A stretch of 64,000 nt of DNA, taken from the NCBI RefSeq assembly GCF_018812025.1, contig NC_063051.1, positions 7,792,396 through 7,856,395 of the forward strand. Reading direction: 5' to 3'. A program made the position numbers and the translations under genes. The stretch's first letter is position 1. Every line of letters starts with the position of its first letter. A model generated the notes under the pieces. It did no database searches. It was not told the origin of the DNA and saw only the letters and a program-made list of their open reading frames with translations. This document shows positions 17,706-28,739 of the stretch, one piece after another. This DNA comes from Megalobrama amblycephala (taxonomy: Eukaryota; Chordata; Actinopteri; Cypriniformes; Xenocyprididae).

Positions 17706-20480
17706 ATGAAACTATTCATTTTAAACATGAAAAAATGGCCCTAAACAGTAACAAATTAGGGTTCTTCGGCTTGTAACAATAGCAAAAACCATTTTGGTGC
17801 TAATTAGAAACTTTTTTTATAACTTTTCCATAAAGAACCATGCTTTGAAAGTGCTATATATCACCTTAATGGTGTTATAAATAACCTTTTAATTAATAGT
17901 TTATTTTATTATTATCTTTACAGTTACAGTGTGTCTCTTCTATTTGTTTATGTAAAAACAATTATGTTTATGAAGGCCAAAATTAGCAAAAATTGACAGA
18001 ATGCCCTTTACAATGTTAAAAGGAAAAGTTATGGGATAGCTTTGAGAGTGTGTCGACAGTCTGTGTAATTGAATGGCTGCTGAGCTCCAGAAAATTAGTG
18101 AGGTGGCTTTGACAGTAACAGATTTATAAAAAAAAAAAAAAAAAAAAGCTGGGAAAAAAGAACCCTAAACTCTAAAACAAAGAACCATTTCAGCATATAA
18201 AGTTCTTCAAGACAATACGGTTCTAAATAGAACTGTGTGAAGATCCTTTAAAAAACATCTTTAAAAAACATCAGGGAATGTTCTCAGAATGTTCTGGCAA
18301 GGTTCTCTCAAAGTTATGTCATTCTTCCAGTAGCATCTGGTAATAGAATGTTATTTCAGAGTTTTTTGTTCAATGATTTCATCTGGTCTTTAATAATGTT
18401 CTCAAAATGTATTATTTATACATTAATTATGGAGCGTTTTTTCTTATACGTTTTCCTTGGAAGTTTGTCTAACATTTTTAAATGTTACTACTTGTTTCAG
18501 AATATTTAGAGAACATTCAAAAGTAACATTCCCATGATGTTTGCAACATTTGTTGCAAAATGTTTGCAAAATGTATTATTTATACATAATTTCCTTGCAA
18601 CATTTTTCATAACGTAATAGCAACTTTAGCAAAACGTTCTTAGAGCATATTTTTGTTAGTTGGGTAGTGTTTGTCATACCTATTTCACTAAGTCACAAAC
18701 AACTTGTACCACAAAAGCATTTGCCTGACATTTGCCTATCCTTCTGTAGAGCAGGTGGGATATGGGGGCGTAATGAGGGTAAGAGTGATGGAGGGCTGCC
18801 CGCTGCTGGCCCTCATAAAACTTTGCTCTTCAACTGCACATGCAAATGTCTTCCCAACCCCAGAATCACCAGTGACAGTTGAGAGTGTCAGTAACAAATT
18901 TGGAAGTGCATTGAATCTGGAATTATCATGAGAATTCGGCTTCTCACCTTTTTGTATCCATGCTGGTAGGCTGATATACAGTAACTGCTCCAGTGAGTTC
19001 AGGTTCCAGGGTAGGTCCTCAAGACCATGATAGTACTCCTCCGGTAACTCGGTATCCATTTTTATCTCCTCAGAACGCTCTCCTTTGCCCCACCTTTGCT
19101 CCTCTTCCTCATTTATCTGATTTTCTCTGACTTCTTGTGTTCTCTTCATGTTTACGTCCAGATTGGCTGATGGTTTTATGTCATTGTAACTAATGGATTG
19201 CAAGCATGTTATCTTTTAAAAGATTTGGACTAACAAATTCTAAATGTCTTTTAAATGGCACCTTACAACTGCAGACTACAGTGTCCTCCAAAAAACACAT
19301 ACTCTTTATATTTCCCACCAGTTAATCTCAGTTTACCTCTAAAGAGTTGAGAAAGAGCCATGCTAAATAAAAATTTTAGGTTACTTACATCATAGTTCAT
19401 AACATCTTTCAAGTCCTGGAGGGGAGAGCAGCAGAAGTTACTTCATTATACTGCAACCTTGTATTAAACTCAAGCTTATTTTAGAGCGAGTGGCCTGTCA
19501 GCATGACAGGGTATTGCCAATTTATGCTATTCTGCCACCTATTTTTATACACCACAGACAAGTGATTGATAGCTGCAATACTGAAATTGACATCTGACCA
19601 ACACATGCTCAGAGACTTTCACCAGGCACTCATTATTTTCAAAAAGTCACCTTCCTCCAAGAGGGTGAATTCATATATTTATCTTATCTCAGTTTAATGT
19701 GCAGAGACAACTATAAATGATCATGTTTCATTAAGTGTTCTGACATGTCAACTCTTGAAATGGGTTTGGAGCCAAACTAACCTGTTTGTTGAACAATGGG
19801 AAATAGGGATGGTGCAGTAGAATGTTTAGGAAACAATTATTTTTCGATATTACATTAATAATGAAGACCAATTCATTGGTTTTTCTTAATTGTTAATTAT
19901 AACTTGAAACGTACCTTCATAATTTATGATCAAGTATTTATATCCAACAATGTGACTATTATTTTACTGTAGCAGTAACACTTTACAATAAGGTTCCTTA
20001 TCACCAACTAACAATGAAAAATACTTCTAAAGCATTTATTAATCACAGTTAATGTTAATTTCAGCATTTACTCATACATTTTTAAAGTCAAGTCATGTCT
20101 GTTATTATTTATTGGACCTGAGCTAACATTTACTAAAAATGAAGTTTTTTTTATTAACTAACGTTAACAAATAAATACTGTAACATGTATTGCTCATTGT
20201 TAATGCATTAACATTAACTAGGACCTTATTTTAAAGTGTAGCTCAAAACTACCTGCATTTTGAGGCAATAAGAAACCAGTTTTCTATACCATTCTGCTCC
20301 AAGAGATTTATATAAAAGCATAATACGATACATGCTTAGAAACACAAAATTAAGTTCTATTCAACTTAGACCTGTAATAACAAAAACGGTTTACCATTTT
20401 GCAGACAAATAATCATGAGGCATCTTTAAACACAAATGTTTTCCTTTTTTTATTGTATTTTTATAGGTACAAAAGAAAGA

Positions 20481-22011
20481 TTAATCAAAGAGGCCAAAGC
20501 CCATGTCTTCATCAGACTCCTCAGATTCTTCTTTCTTCTCTTCCTTTTTCTCTTCCGCTGAAAGGCAAACATGCAAATGTCAAATCAGATGTAATGCACA
20601 AAGTTTCCTGGATATTTCTGACTCAGACAAAGTATTTTATCAATGGAGCGGTTCACCCCACTTCAGAAATTTAGTAAAAGGGAATGAGGAAGAAATGCTC
20701 TACGATCAGATCCATAACAAAACAATTAGTCTAACGGGTGACGTTCAAACTGCTAACCAAAAACACATCATTCACACCAGCAAACGGATATGAAGATTGT
20801 GCAAGAGAATATTTTGCTAAAATGTAATGCATTTGGAAAACTGTAATCAATGACAGTGAATAAAAAGGTTTTTTTAAAGATCCTGAGCAGGAAGCCTATA
20901 ACATCAAAATAATTTTTACTATTCAAAAACCTAACTGGACTAGACTGAAGTAAATTTTTTGCCTGTGTCAGTAAAAGGCAGTGTTATTTTAGTATTAATG
21001 AGATAGTATTAAAGTTTTTAATATTTTGCTTTTTTTTCTTCTTCATTTTTTAAATTGTTTTCATTTTAATTTTAGCTCATTTTACTATTTTTTTTGTTAT
21101 AGATCATTTTAGTTCTATTAAATTTTGTTGTTTTTATAATTTTTATTATTGTTATTTTATATATATATATAACAATTTAAACTATATGAAAATAGCTGAA
21201 ATAAAATAAGTTTAAGTTTTTTAATATTTTATTTCAACTAAAGTTTAGTTTATTTCAAGTAACAAAAGTTTTTTAATGGTTTTAGTTTTGGTTACCAGGT
21301 TTATTAAACTACCCACCTGCAGGTGCTTCCCCAGCAGGTGCGGCTCCACCGCCACCAGTGGCGGCAGCAGCAGAGACCGCCACTGCACCACCCGCTGGAA
21401 CGGAGGTTAACTTAGAGAGGCCTGTGGAAATATACAAGTAAAAAAAAACAAAAAAGGTGAGTGTTCATACCTCACATTATTTAAATATTATGTAGGTCAA
21501 ACGGTAAAAGCAGTGCAGTCTTACCGGCATTCATGACTTCATTGATGTCTTTGCCATTCAGTTCACTGATGACCTATTGAGCAACACCAAAAACAGAAGG
21601 ATTGACTCATTTGGGGATTTAGTTGCTGTACATGAGCATTCGTGTTATTAAGAACAAGGAAACAAGTGTACCAGAGTTGAATGTGCAACAACACCAGAAC
21701 TGTATTGAATTACTTAAAATTAAACTAATAATAAGAGAACATACCCATGAGATTTATTTATGGTAAGCAGTGGAGAATCCAATTAAACATTATGATGAAT
21801 GTATAGATATTTAATTATAACACACTCATATTAAGATGAAAACTCTGTTGTCAGATTTAAAAACAGGTTTATTAGATCCAGGATTCACCTTGTTAAGACG
21901 TTCATCATCGGCCTCAATTCCGACACTCCCCAGGATGTTTTTGATGTCTTTGGCGGATGGGTTGGCGTTGCCACCCAGAACAGCCAACAGGTAAGCGGCC
22001 ACGTAACGCAT
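20481..22011 (-). CDS. rplp2: 60S acidic ribosomal protein P2
   Basis: Four coding exons on the minus strand: 21889-22011, 21525-21573, 21317-21421 and 20481-20557, giving 117 residues. The protein begins MRYVAAYLLAVLGGN, has an Ala/Gly-rich hinge, and ends with the acidic P-protein tail ESDEDMGFGLFD that contacts elongation factors and is a target of some ribosome-inactivating proteins. P2 pairs with P1 on P0 to form the ribosomal stalk. A noncoding first exon lies at about 22748-22804; its start CCTCTCTTTTCC is a TOP-like pyrimidine tract, consistent with mTOR-controlled translation. AATAAA lies just past the stop at about 20450 (minus strand). The terminal exon is only about 1 kb from the lipase relic. 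Confidence 0.96.
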
Positions 22012-22747
22012 TCTAGAAGACAATTTACACATATTTACAACTAATTATTGGCTTTGTTTATCTTTTATTCACATAATTTTAAGAAGCATTTGACATTTTA
22101 TAGAATATTGCAGCATTTAATATGTCGCATGGTTTATATATCTATCTTCGATTCATATGATCTTAAGAACAATTTGACCAAATATATGAAAAAGTGACTA
22201 AAAAAACCATAAGATATAGACAAACTTCAGACTGTCTAAAATGTGATTGAAATCTTTGGTCTCATGAAGGGTGCTGCAAGTCTGGAAACATGGTATTAAA
22301 TTAAACAAAATATTTCTTATATAAATAACTGATAAATTATGAAAATTAATTACTGAACTGTCGCATAGATTGAAAGTGAGATGTTTACTCTGACTGAACT
22401 TTATAGAGGGAACTGCCAAGCAGCTGACTAGGTTTATCAAGCGTGTTATACATGCTTTGTTTAGGCTTAGTGACATATACATTTTAAAACACAATTCAAA
22501 TAATCAGAACACTTTTCAACCCTTCACGTCTTATTTGGAGTATTAACTATAATTACAGTCTGCCATATTTCAATTATACTCTGGAGCACAAGGAAACAAA
22601 ATGGAGTATGCTGTTATTTCACTTGATAAACATGTGCTTACAGAGTGGAAATACGGTTGAATTTTAATCACGAATACTATCTAAAAAACTGTACCGAGAC
22701 ACACTTTAATACTTTAAATATATGAAAGAGATGTCAATAAAACATAC

Positions 22748-22806
22748 TTTAAGTCTGCGAAAGACACGAAACGTCGGTCACGCTGCAATTTCCGGAAAAG
22801 AGAGGA
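22748..22806 (-). promoter_or_regulatory. rplp2: rplp2 noncoding first exon with TOP-like start
   Basis: On the minus strand a pyrimidine tract CCTCTCTTTTCC (22793-22804) precedes a short leader that ends at the donor AA|GTATGT (22747). The intron runs to the CTAG acceptor just before the ATG at 22011. The placement of the transcription start is inferred. Confidence 0.65.
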
Positions 22807-22880
22807 CGAGTAGAGGAAAATAGCTGAAGAATGTAGCAGTATGCGATGATCTGATTGGCTGCACGATGCACCCTGTCAAA

Positions 22881-22955
22881 ATGGCAGACGATGATTGGAT
22901 ACTATTTATTCCTCGTTCATGTTGTGCTGTCAATGCTTCTATCAAGACTTTAAGG
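22881..22955 (+). CDS. Possible first coding exon opposite rplp2
   Basis: An ATG in strong context (AAAATGG) opens a 25-codon frame beginning MADDDWILFIPRSCCAV and ending exactly at a donor (AAGG|GTAATA) in phase 0. It sits about 75 bp from the rplp2 start on the opposite strand, where a bidirectional promoter would place a divergent transcript. The second THAP-gene exon (26917) also begins in phase 0, so this may be an alternative first exon of that gene or part of something unrelated. No similarity recognised. Confidence 0.3.
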
Positions 22956-23708
22956 GTAATATTTGTTGATTTTTGGCCGTTTATTACTTATTAATAGTTT
23001 ATTGCGATGTAAATATGTTTATTATGACTGAACCTAACTGTGTCTTTATACTTTTATAATTTTTAAGTACACATGAAATCAAAATTGACCATATTTACTT
23101 TGTTAGCGCAAATTGCTAGATTTGTGGTGAACAATTCATCCGTGCAAATCAATCCACAAAAAAAAAAAAATTTGGCTTTGTAATCTTTAATCAAAATATG
23201 GAAATGCACCTCCCCTCTGCAACGGCGTCCCTTCTCTGATGACGTCAGTTTGACGGTTTGTTTAACCACGCCCTCCAACCGACCGACTGCTGTCTGCGAG
23301 TGCGAGCGTTGACGGCGCGTGAAAACAAACAGAGATGGCGAGGAGGTGCGTTTTAGGTTGTGGCTCTCCCGAAACACTTTTCCCATTCCCCAAAATTCCC
23401 TCGTTGCGATCCCGATGGCTCGGGTTTTTGCATTTCCAGGAAGGAGGGATATCAGAGAGGTCACGGTTGTGCTCGAAGCACTTTACACGCGAATGCTTCA
23501 AAAACTGGACACAGCACCAAATGGGGTTTGTGAAATATCTGACATTAACAGATACGGCTGTCCCATCAGTGTACACCGTCGGTACCTCACAAAGTTTGAC
23601 GGTAAGTGGAACTAGCTACAACCAAGCTCTTCAGACGCTGAAGATCATACAGGGCTGCCAACATAACTTGATGTTATATTATGCACAATCAACTAAATAA
23701 ATCACCAT

Positions 23709-24540
23709 TTAAAGGGTTAGTTCACCCAAAAATGAAAATAATGTCATTAATTACTCACCCTCATGTCGTTCTACACCCGTAAGACCTTCGTTCATCTTCG
23801 GAAAACAAATTAAAGGTCCCGTTCTTCGTGATCCCATGTTTCAAACTTTAGTTAGTGTGTAATGTTGTTGTTAGAGTATAAATAAAATCTGTAAAATTTT
23901 AAAGCTCAAAGTTCAATGCCAAGCGAGATATTTTATTTAACAGAAGTCGCCTACATCGAACGGCCAGTTTGGACTACATCCCTCTACTTCCTTCTTTAAT
24001 GACGTCACTAAAACAGTTTTTTGACTAACCTCTGCCCACAGGAATACACAAGAGTTGCGTTTGTAGAGTGTGTTTGTCGCCATGTCGTCGAAACGATGTT
24101 ATTTTCATCCCGCAGTCCAATCACCGGGTCTGATTCCGGCTCAAATTGATAGGGTAAAATTAAAGACATGTTTACAATAACACTGAGCGCGTGCATCTCC
24201 ACGTCATGGTAAGAGGCGTGACCTTTCCGGGCAAGGTTCACTAAGCTTCTGTCGAATCACAACACAGGAACCACTGGCACAATCAGAACTCGTTACGTAT
24301 TTCTGAAGGAGGGACTTCATAGAACAAGGAAGTCATCAGCCCGTTTTTATGACAGTGGAAACAGCGGTATACAGATAAGTAAATTATGTGAAAAATACTG
24401 GGGTTTTTTTACACGCGAAACATGAACACATGTTATATTGCACACTATAAACACAATCAAAGCTTCAAAAAACCACGAAAAACGGGACCTTTAAGATATC
24501 TTTGATGAAATCCGATGGCTCAGCGAAGCCTCTATTCATA
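23709..24540. mobile_element. TTAA-flanked MITE (AGGGTTAGTTCACCC family), 5' part, split by an insertion
   Basis: Begins TTAA|AGGGTTAGTTCACCC and is colinear with the intact copy at 25.1 kb up to CAAATTAA at 23813. It then resumes at 24491 with TTAAGATATC and continues to about 24535, where similarity stops. The matching right end is not present, so it is truncated. Confidence 0.8.
23810..24494. mobile_element. TTAA-duplicating MITE (AGGTCCCGTT family) nested in another MITE
   Basis: Inverted ends AGGTCCCGTTCTTCGTG and its near complement CACGAAAAACGGGACCT are bounded by TTAA at 23810-23813 and 24491-24494. The host element has a single TTAA at this position in its other copies, so the TTAA is a true target duplication. 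No transposase is encoded. Confidence 0.88.
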
Positions 24541-25098
24541 GTTTTCAGTCACGTGACAGTCACGCAGTTATGTAACTGCAGCACAAGCCTGTCAATTTTC
24601 CATCTTAAAAGCAAAAATATGTAAACAAGATGGAAGTTTTGGGCACTAGTGATCCATATACAGCCTCTGCAGTGATTTCAATCACTAAAAACAGCGGGAC
24701 GTTTTTTTAAAAAGCTAACGTGAAAAACATAGGGTGGTTATTTGCACCAATAGTTAGTTTAACACTAATCAAGGATTTATTGATCTGGGTTTTATTTTAA
24801 ATCGAGTTGTGAATTTTAAACACAGATTAACTACGCTGAAAGACCGTTAGAATTAAAGGGCTGATCGAGCAGAATAGGCGGAGGGTGAACCAATGCCAGG
24901 CTAAAGAATCAACCCACCCTTAAAGTATATTAAAGTACTTAAAGACTTATATTAAAAGATCGAATTCAGTTTAACCCATTTTGATGATGCATACTATATA
25001 TAGGCGAGCAGATGAGCTCAGAATATGAATACAACGCGTTTTCTTTATAATGGTTTTTTTCAATGAAAAAAACACTTAACGAGAAACCTTGTGTTGCA

Positions 25099-25900
25099 TT
25101 AAAGGGTTAGTTCACCCAAAAATGAAAATTCTGTCATTTATTACTTACCCTCATGCCGTTCCACACCCGTAAAACCTTCGTTAATCTTCAGAACACAAAT
25201 TAAGATATTTTAGTTGAAATCCGATAGCTCAGTGAGGCCTCCATAGGGAGCAATGGACACTTCCTCTCTCAAGATCCATTAAGGTACTAAAAACATATTT
25301 AAATCAGTTCATGTGAGTACAGTGGTTCAATATTAATATTATAAAGCGACAAGAATATTTTTGGAGCGCCAAAAAAAACGAAATAACGACTTATTTAGTG
25401 ATGGCCGATTTCAAAACAATGATTCATGAAGCATCGGAGCACAGATGAATCAGTGTATCGAATCTGCTGTTCAGAGCGCCAAAGTCACGTGATTTCAGCC
25501 GTTGGCAGTTTGACACGCGATCTGAATCATGATTCGACACACTGATTCATTTATGCTCTGATGCTTCATGAATCATTGTTTTGAAATCGGCCATCATTAA
25601 ATATTAAATATTGTTATTTTGTTTTTTTGGCGCTCCAAAAATATTCTCGTCGCTTTATAATATTAATATTGAACCACTGTACTCACATGAACGATTTAAA
25701 TATGTTTTTAGTACCTTTATGGATCTTGAGAAAGGAAAGTGTCCATTGCTCCCTATGGAGGCCTCACGGAGCTATCGGATTTCAACTAAAATATCTTAAT
25801 TTGTGTTCTGAAGATTAACGAAGGTCTTACGGGTGTGGAACGACATGAGGGTAAGTAATAATTGACAGAATTTTCATTTTTGGGTGAACTAACCCTTTAA
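25099..25900. mobile_element. TTAA-flanked foldback MITE (AGGGTTAGTTCACCC family), full-length copy
   Basis: An 800-bp element whose two halves are inverted copies of each other for nearly the full length: for example TCATGTGAGTACAGTGGTTC at about 25308 and its complement at about 25672. TTAA is present on both sides. The open frames at 25611-25818 are artefacts of this palindrome. Confidence 0.88.
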
Positions 25901-26174
25901 TATTCTGTGTTCATTTGTTTGCCTGTACAAAGTATGCATAGTCAATAAGGTGTATACTGAAATTGGTCTTTTAATATCACTGTCTTACTACATTAGATCT
26001 TACTACAAACCTGGTAAAAATGACTGGTGGGCAATGGAGGAAAGCCTTGTTTTGCCCGCCAGGGGGGCGTTCCCCTCAGGGCGTGACGTCACGTGAAAAC
26101 TCTCGATTGCCAGCAAAATCACTGAACCTCTCAAGATCAAGAAATGGTACTATTTTCTGCATACAAAATATGTA

Positions 26175-26566
26175 AAAGTACATATTTAAAACAGTTCATG
26201 TGAGTACAGTGGTTCAACCTTAATATTATAAAGCGATGAGAATACCTTTTGTGCACCCACAAAAAAACAAAAACACTTTTCAGCAATATCTAGTGATGGC
26301 TGATTTCAAAACACTGCTTCAAAGCTTCACTAATCTTTTGTTTCAAATCAGTGTTTTGGATCGCATATCAAACTGCTGAAATCACATGACTTTGATGCTC
26401 CGAACCACTGATTCAAAACAAAAGATTCGTAAAGCTTCAAAGCAGTGTTTTGAAATTGCCCATCACTAGATATTGTTGAATAAAATCTTTATTTAGGGGT
26501 TATTTATACGACATGAGGGTAATTAATGACAGAATTTTCATTTTTGGGTGAATTAACCCTTTATAT
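26175..26566. mobile_element. Partial copy of the AGGGTTAGTTCACCC MITE
   Basis: Carries the internal GTGAGTACAGTGGTTCAACC block, the palindromic centre and the right terminus GGGTGAATTAACCCT, but lacks the left terminus. Confidence 0.75.
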
Positions 26567-26605
26567 CAAGATGAGATTCATCATAATGATCATTTCTTAT
26601 TCTTT

Positions 26606-26912
26606 ATAGAGGGTATGTTGAAAGATACAGAACAACTTAGTGAAATGAATTAAATGTCTCATGTAATCGCTCAATGATTATAAAATTATTATAAAAACTG
26701 ACCTACTTGTATACAACTCAGTTGTTAATTTTGAATTTTAATAATAATGTACAGTTTGCAAAATTATTTGAGAGATTTTTATCCTTAGGAAAAAAAACTA
26801 TATATAACATTACTGTATATCCAAATGAACTGATATTGAATCAAGATCAAAATCGAATCTTAAGCTTATGAATTGAATCGTAATTCTCACTCCAAGAAGA
26901 ACTCAAAAATTG
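26606..26912. repeat. Fragment of the hAT-like element also present at 53.5-54.4 kb
   Basis: Shares GGTATGTTGAAAGATACAG and the AATCAAGATCAAAATCGAAT type tail with the element at 53458-54376. It abuts the proposed acceptor of THAP exon 2, which makes that splice site doubtful. Confidence 0.5.
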
Positions 26913-28254
26913 GCAGTCCTGCACAATCATCTATTTTGGGCTTGTAACCATGTCAAACTGCAATGCAATTCCTGTTATACAGCCCCTAACAAGAGATGTG
27001 GCCTGTCAGTGTGATGCACCATCTTTGAAGAGTGTGTCGATTCAAACGGAAACCCAAAAGCTGAAAAGACGGAGTAAAGGTAAAGTTATAGGCTACATCC
27101 TTGCTATGTGTATCTTCATTGTATTAGCTGGTAATGGTCTTCTTGTTTTGTGTTTCACGGGTTTGATTGTCATATGTGTGTGTGTTGAAAATTTCAGCAG
27201 TTCAAGTGAAGCCTTTAGGCCACTCTGTTGGTACAGGCATTGAACCTCCATGTCTTCAACACCAATTAAAAGGCCACGCTTGGAAGACACTGCATTCGAT
27301 GAGAGCTGAACACGCACCTCGAAACAATGTTCAGATGTCACCTATGAGCCTGATATCAAGTCAATCCACACAAAAACATTTTTTGGCTTCGTAAAGATTT
27401 TTGATAACGGCTGACAGTTTTTTATTTCTATGTTTCTTGTTGTATTTTTGTGTGCGCATTTGAAGCTTCAGTACCAAGAAAAATTCCTTGTGTGTTTAAT
27501 AAAGCTCTTTCTGATTCTGATATTAATAGTCTCGAACTTATTAATTCTACAAATAAAATTAAATATGAATTGTCTTAGCAGTTGCGCTATTTTGATTTTA
27601 GTTTTTAAAATCCCCTCCAGTTAGTTAACAGCTACACATTCAACACCTCATATGGTGAATAGCATACATAGATTTTTAAACATTGTATGAACAGCTACAT
27701 GTTCTAAATATAAAAAAGTTCCAATATGAAACTAAAACAGTAGAATTTGTATAACTTGGGCTTTTGTCCCATTTGGTGGCATTTGACCCGCCATTAAGTT
27801 CTGACCTTGATGCACAGCTTTCATCAGCTCTTCATCTTTTATTAGTAGAGGCAAGGATAAAAGGATAGACACAATATATCTTCCGCATATTGATGTAAAG
27901 ATCCCTTTTTTGTGTGCATGGCAATAGCAATGATCATCAAAAGGTGATTTATGACGTTACATCATAGCTAAAATAAAGAATATCACATATTTAAAGAAAC
28001 ACTAACAGCTCCAGACATAACCACATTAAAAGTGAACAAAAATGAATAGACAGAAGCTTTTTATTGACAGGAACAAAAACTCAAAATGGCAAACACATCA
28101 GTCACAAAAACCGTTTGGATTGTTAAGCAAGTTTCACAATTGTACTGGAAATTAACACAGCCTTTTTATAGTTTATTGAAAGGATTCAGTTTCGTCTTGA
28201 TGTAGAAAGCAGTGTAATCCCTGATCAGGGAAACTGAATGAATTTCAGGAATGT

Positions 28255-28572
28255 CTACAGTTCTATTAGCTCTTCATCCTTCTCTTGTGTAAAGAGGAAC
28301 GACACAGTTTCCAGAATAAACTCCAAGATTTTTCTCCAGTAGGTCACATACCAGATCTTATATAGGAATTCTCCCAAGAGTACCAGTACGAAGAGTGCAA
28401 GAAGACCTAGGAAGATCCGATCGATATGGTGGAGCACCCTCTCTTTGAATGTGCGCTGTTCCCATGGCACTGCGGCCCGAGCCTCACTATATCGGCCAAA
28501 ATGGAGAAGGGCATCGTCTTCACTGTTTATCTCCTGTGTCTCCACCTCCGCAGCTCTGTCACCTTCTGCCAT
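28255..28572 (-). CDS. Small single-pass membrane protein, family not recognised
   Basis: A single-exon frame of 105 residues starts MAEGDRAAEVETQEINSEDD in good Kozak context (GCAGGATGG) and ends EKDEELIEL. The acidic N-terminus (about residues 1-50) is followed by one strong hydrophobic segment, IFLGLLALFVLVLLGEFLY (about 53-71). A Trp/Tyr-rich juxtamembrane stretch, a second amphipathic segment and an acidic tail come next. No signal peptide is evident, so a type II or tail-proximal anchor is likely. A polyadenylation signal (AATAAA) lies at about 28058-28063 on the same strand. The coding look is good: no repeats, balanced composition. It lies between the THAP gene and rps26. Function unknown. 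Confidence 0.72.
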   Translation of the reverse strand: MAEGDRAAEVETQEINSEDDALLHFGRYSEARAAVPWEQRTFKERVLHHIDRIFLGLLALFVLVLLGEFLYKIWYVTYWRKILEFILETVSFLFTQEKDEELIEL

Positions 28573-28739
28573 CCTGCTTAATGCTCTCCAAAAGTCAAGC
28601 CTTTGTAAATTGCTTTTGTAATGAAATTTTCAACTTGTGGAGACAGGCCTCTTCTCAGCACGTGCTCTTTTGTTGGTTTTCCCTGAGTGCAGCTGAAGAA
28701 TAAAGCTTGAAGTAATTGAATTGGCAGCAGCTTAATTAG

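Larger units (their letters stand above)
15353..19415 (-). pseudogene. C-terminal half of a PNPLA2/PNPLA3-like patatin phospholipase, catalytic domain absent
   Basis: Five spliced pieces on the minus strand keep one reading frame: 19389-19415, 18948 to about 19116 (start uncertain), 16929-17061, 16684-16806 and 15353-15590, ending in TGA. The four better pieces have clean GT-AG borders and compatible phases. The product includes LISYALLPYTLPATTVISF, which aligns by eye with the region after the patatin domain of ATGL/PNPLA2 (VPYTLPLESALSF) and PNPLA3 (MLPCTLPVESAIAI). This part of the family targets lipid droplets. The patatin domain, with its GXSXG serine and the catalytic Asp, is not found: only about 1 kb separates the first piece from rplp2, with no candidate exons. 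RPLP2 and PNPLA2 are neighbours in the same orientation in human, which supports pnpla2 descent. It is either a decayed duplicate or a short non-catalytic gene; the open frame and splice sites are intact. Confidence 0.68.
23335..27394 (+). pseudogene. THAP zinc-finger domain gene with degraded 3' end
   Basis: Exon 1 (23335-23601) begins MARRCVLGCGSPETLF and encodes a THAP domain of 89 residues, with the C2-CH zinc ligands (Cys in CVLGC; Cys and His in CSKHF) and the downstream aromatic residues; THAP domains bind DNA. A probable exon 2 is 26917-27079, with a weak acceptor, and exon 3 is 27198-27394; together they give 208 codons without interruption. In exon 3, however, the frame that looks conserved switches: after HSVGTGIEPP another frame reads MSSTPIKRPRLEDTAFDES, stop, then a stretch with SDVTYEPDIKS. 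These words resemble the middle of teleost THAP proteins. A one-base frame change plus a stop would explain this. The gene is thus probably decaying or has acquired a new C-terminus. Intron 1 is filled with transposons. Confidence 0.6.
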
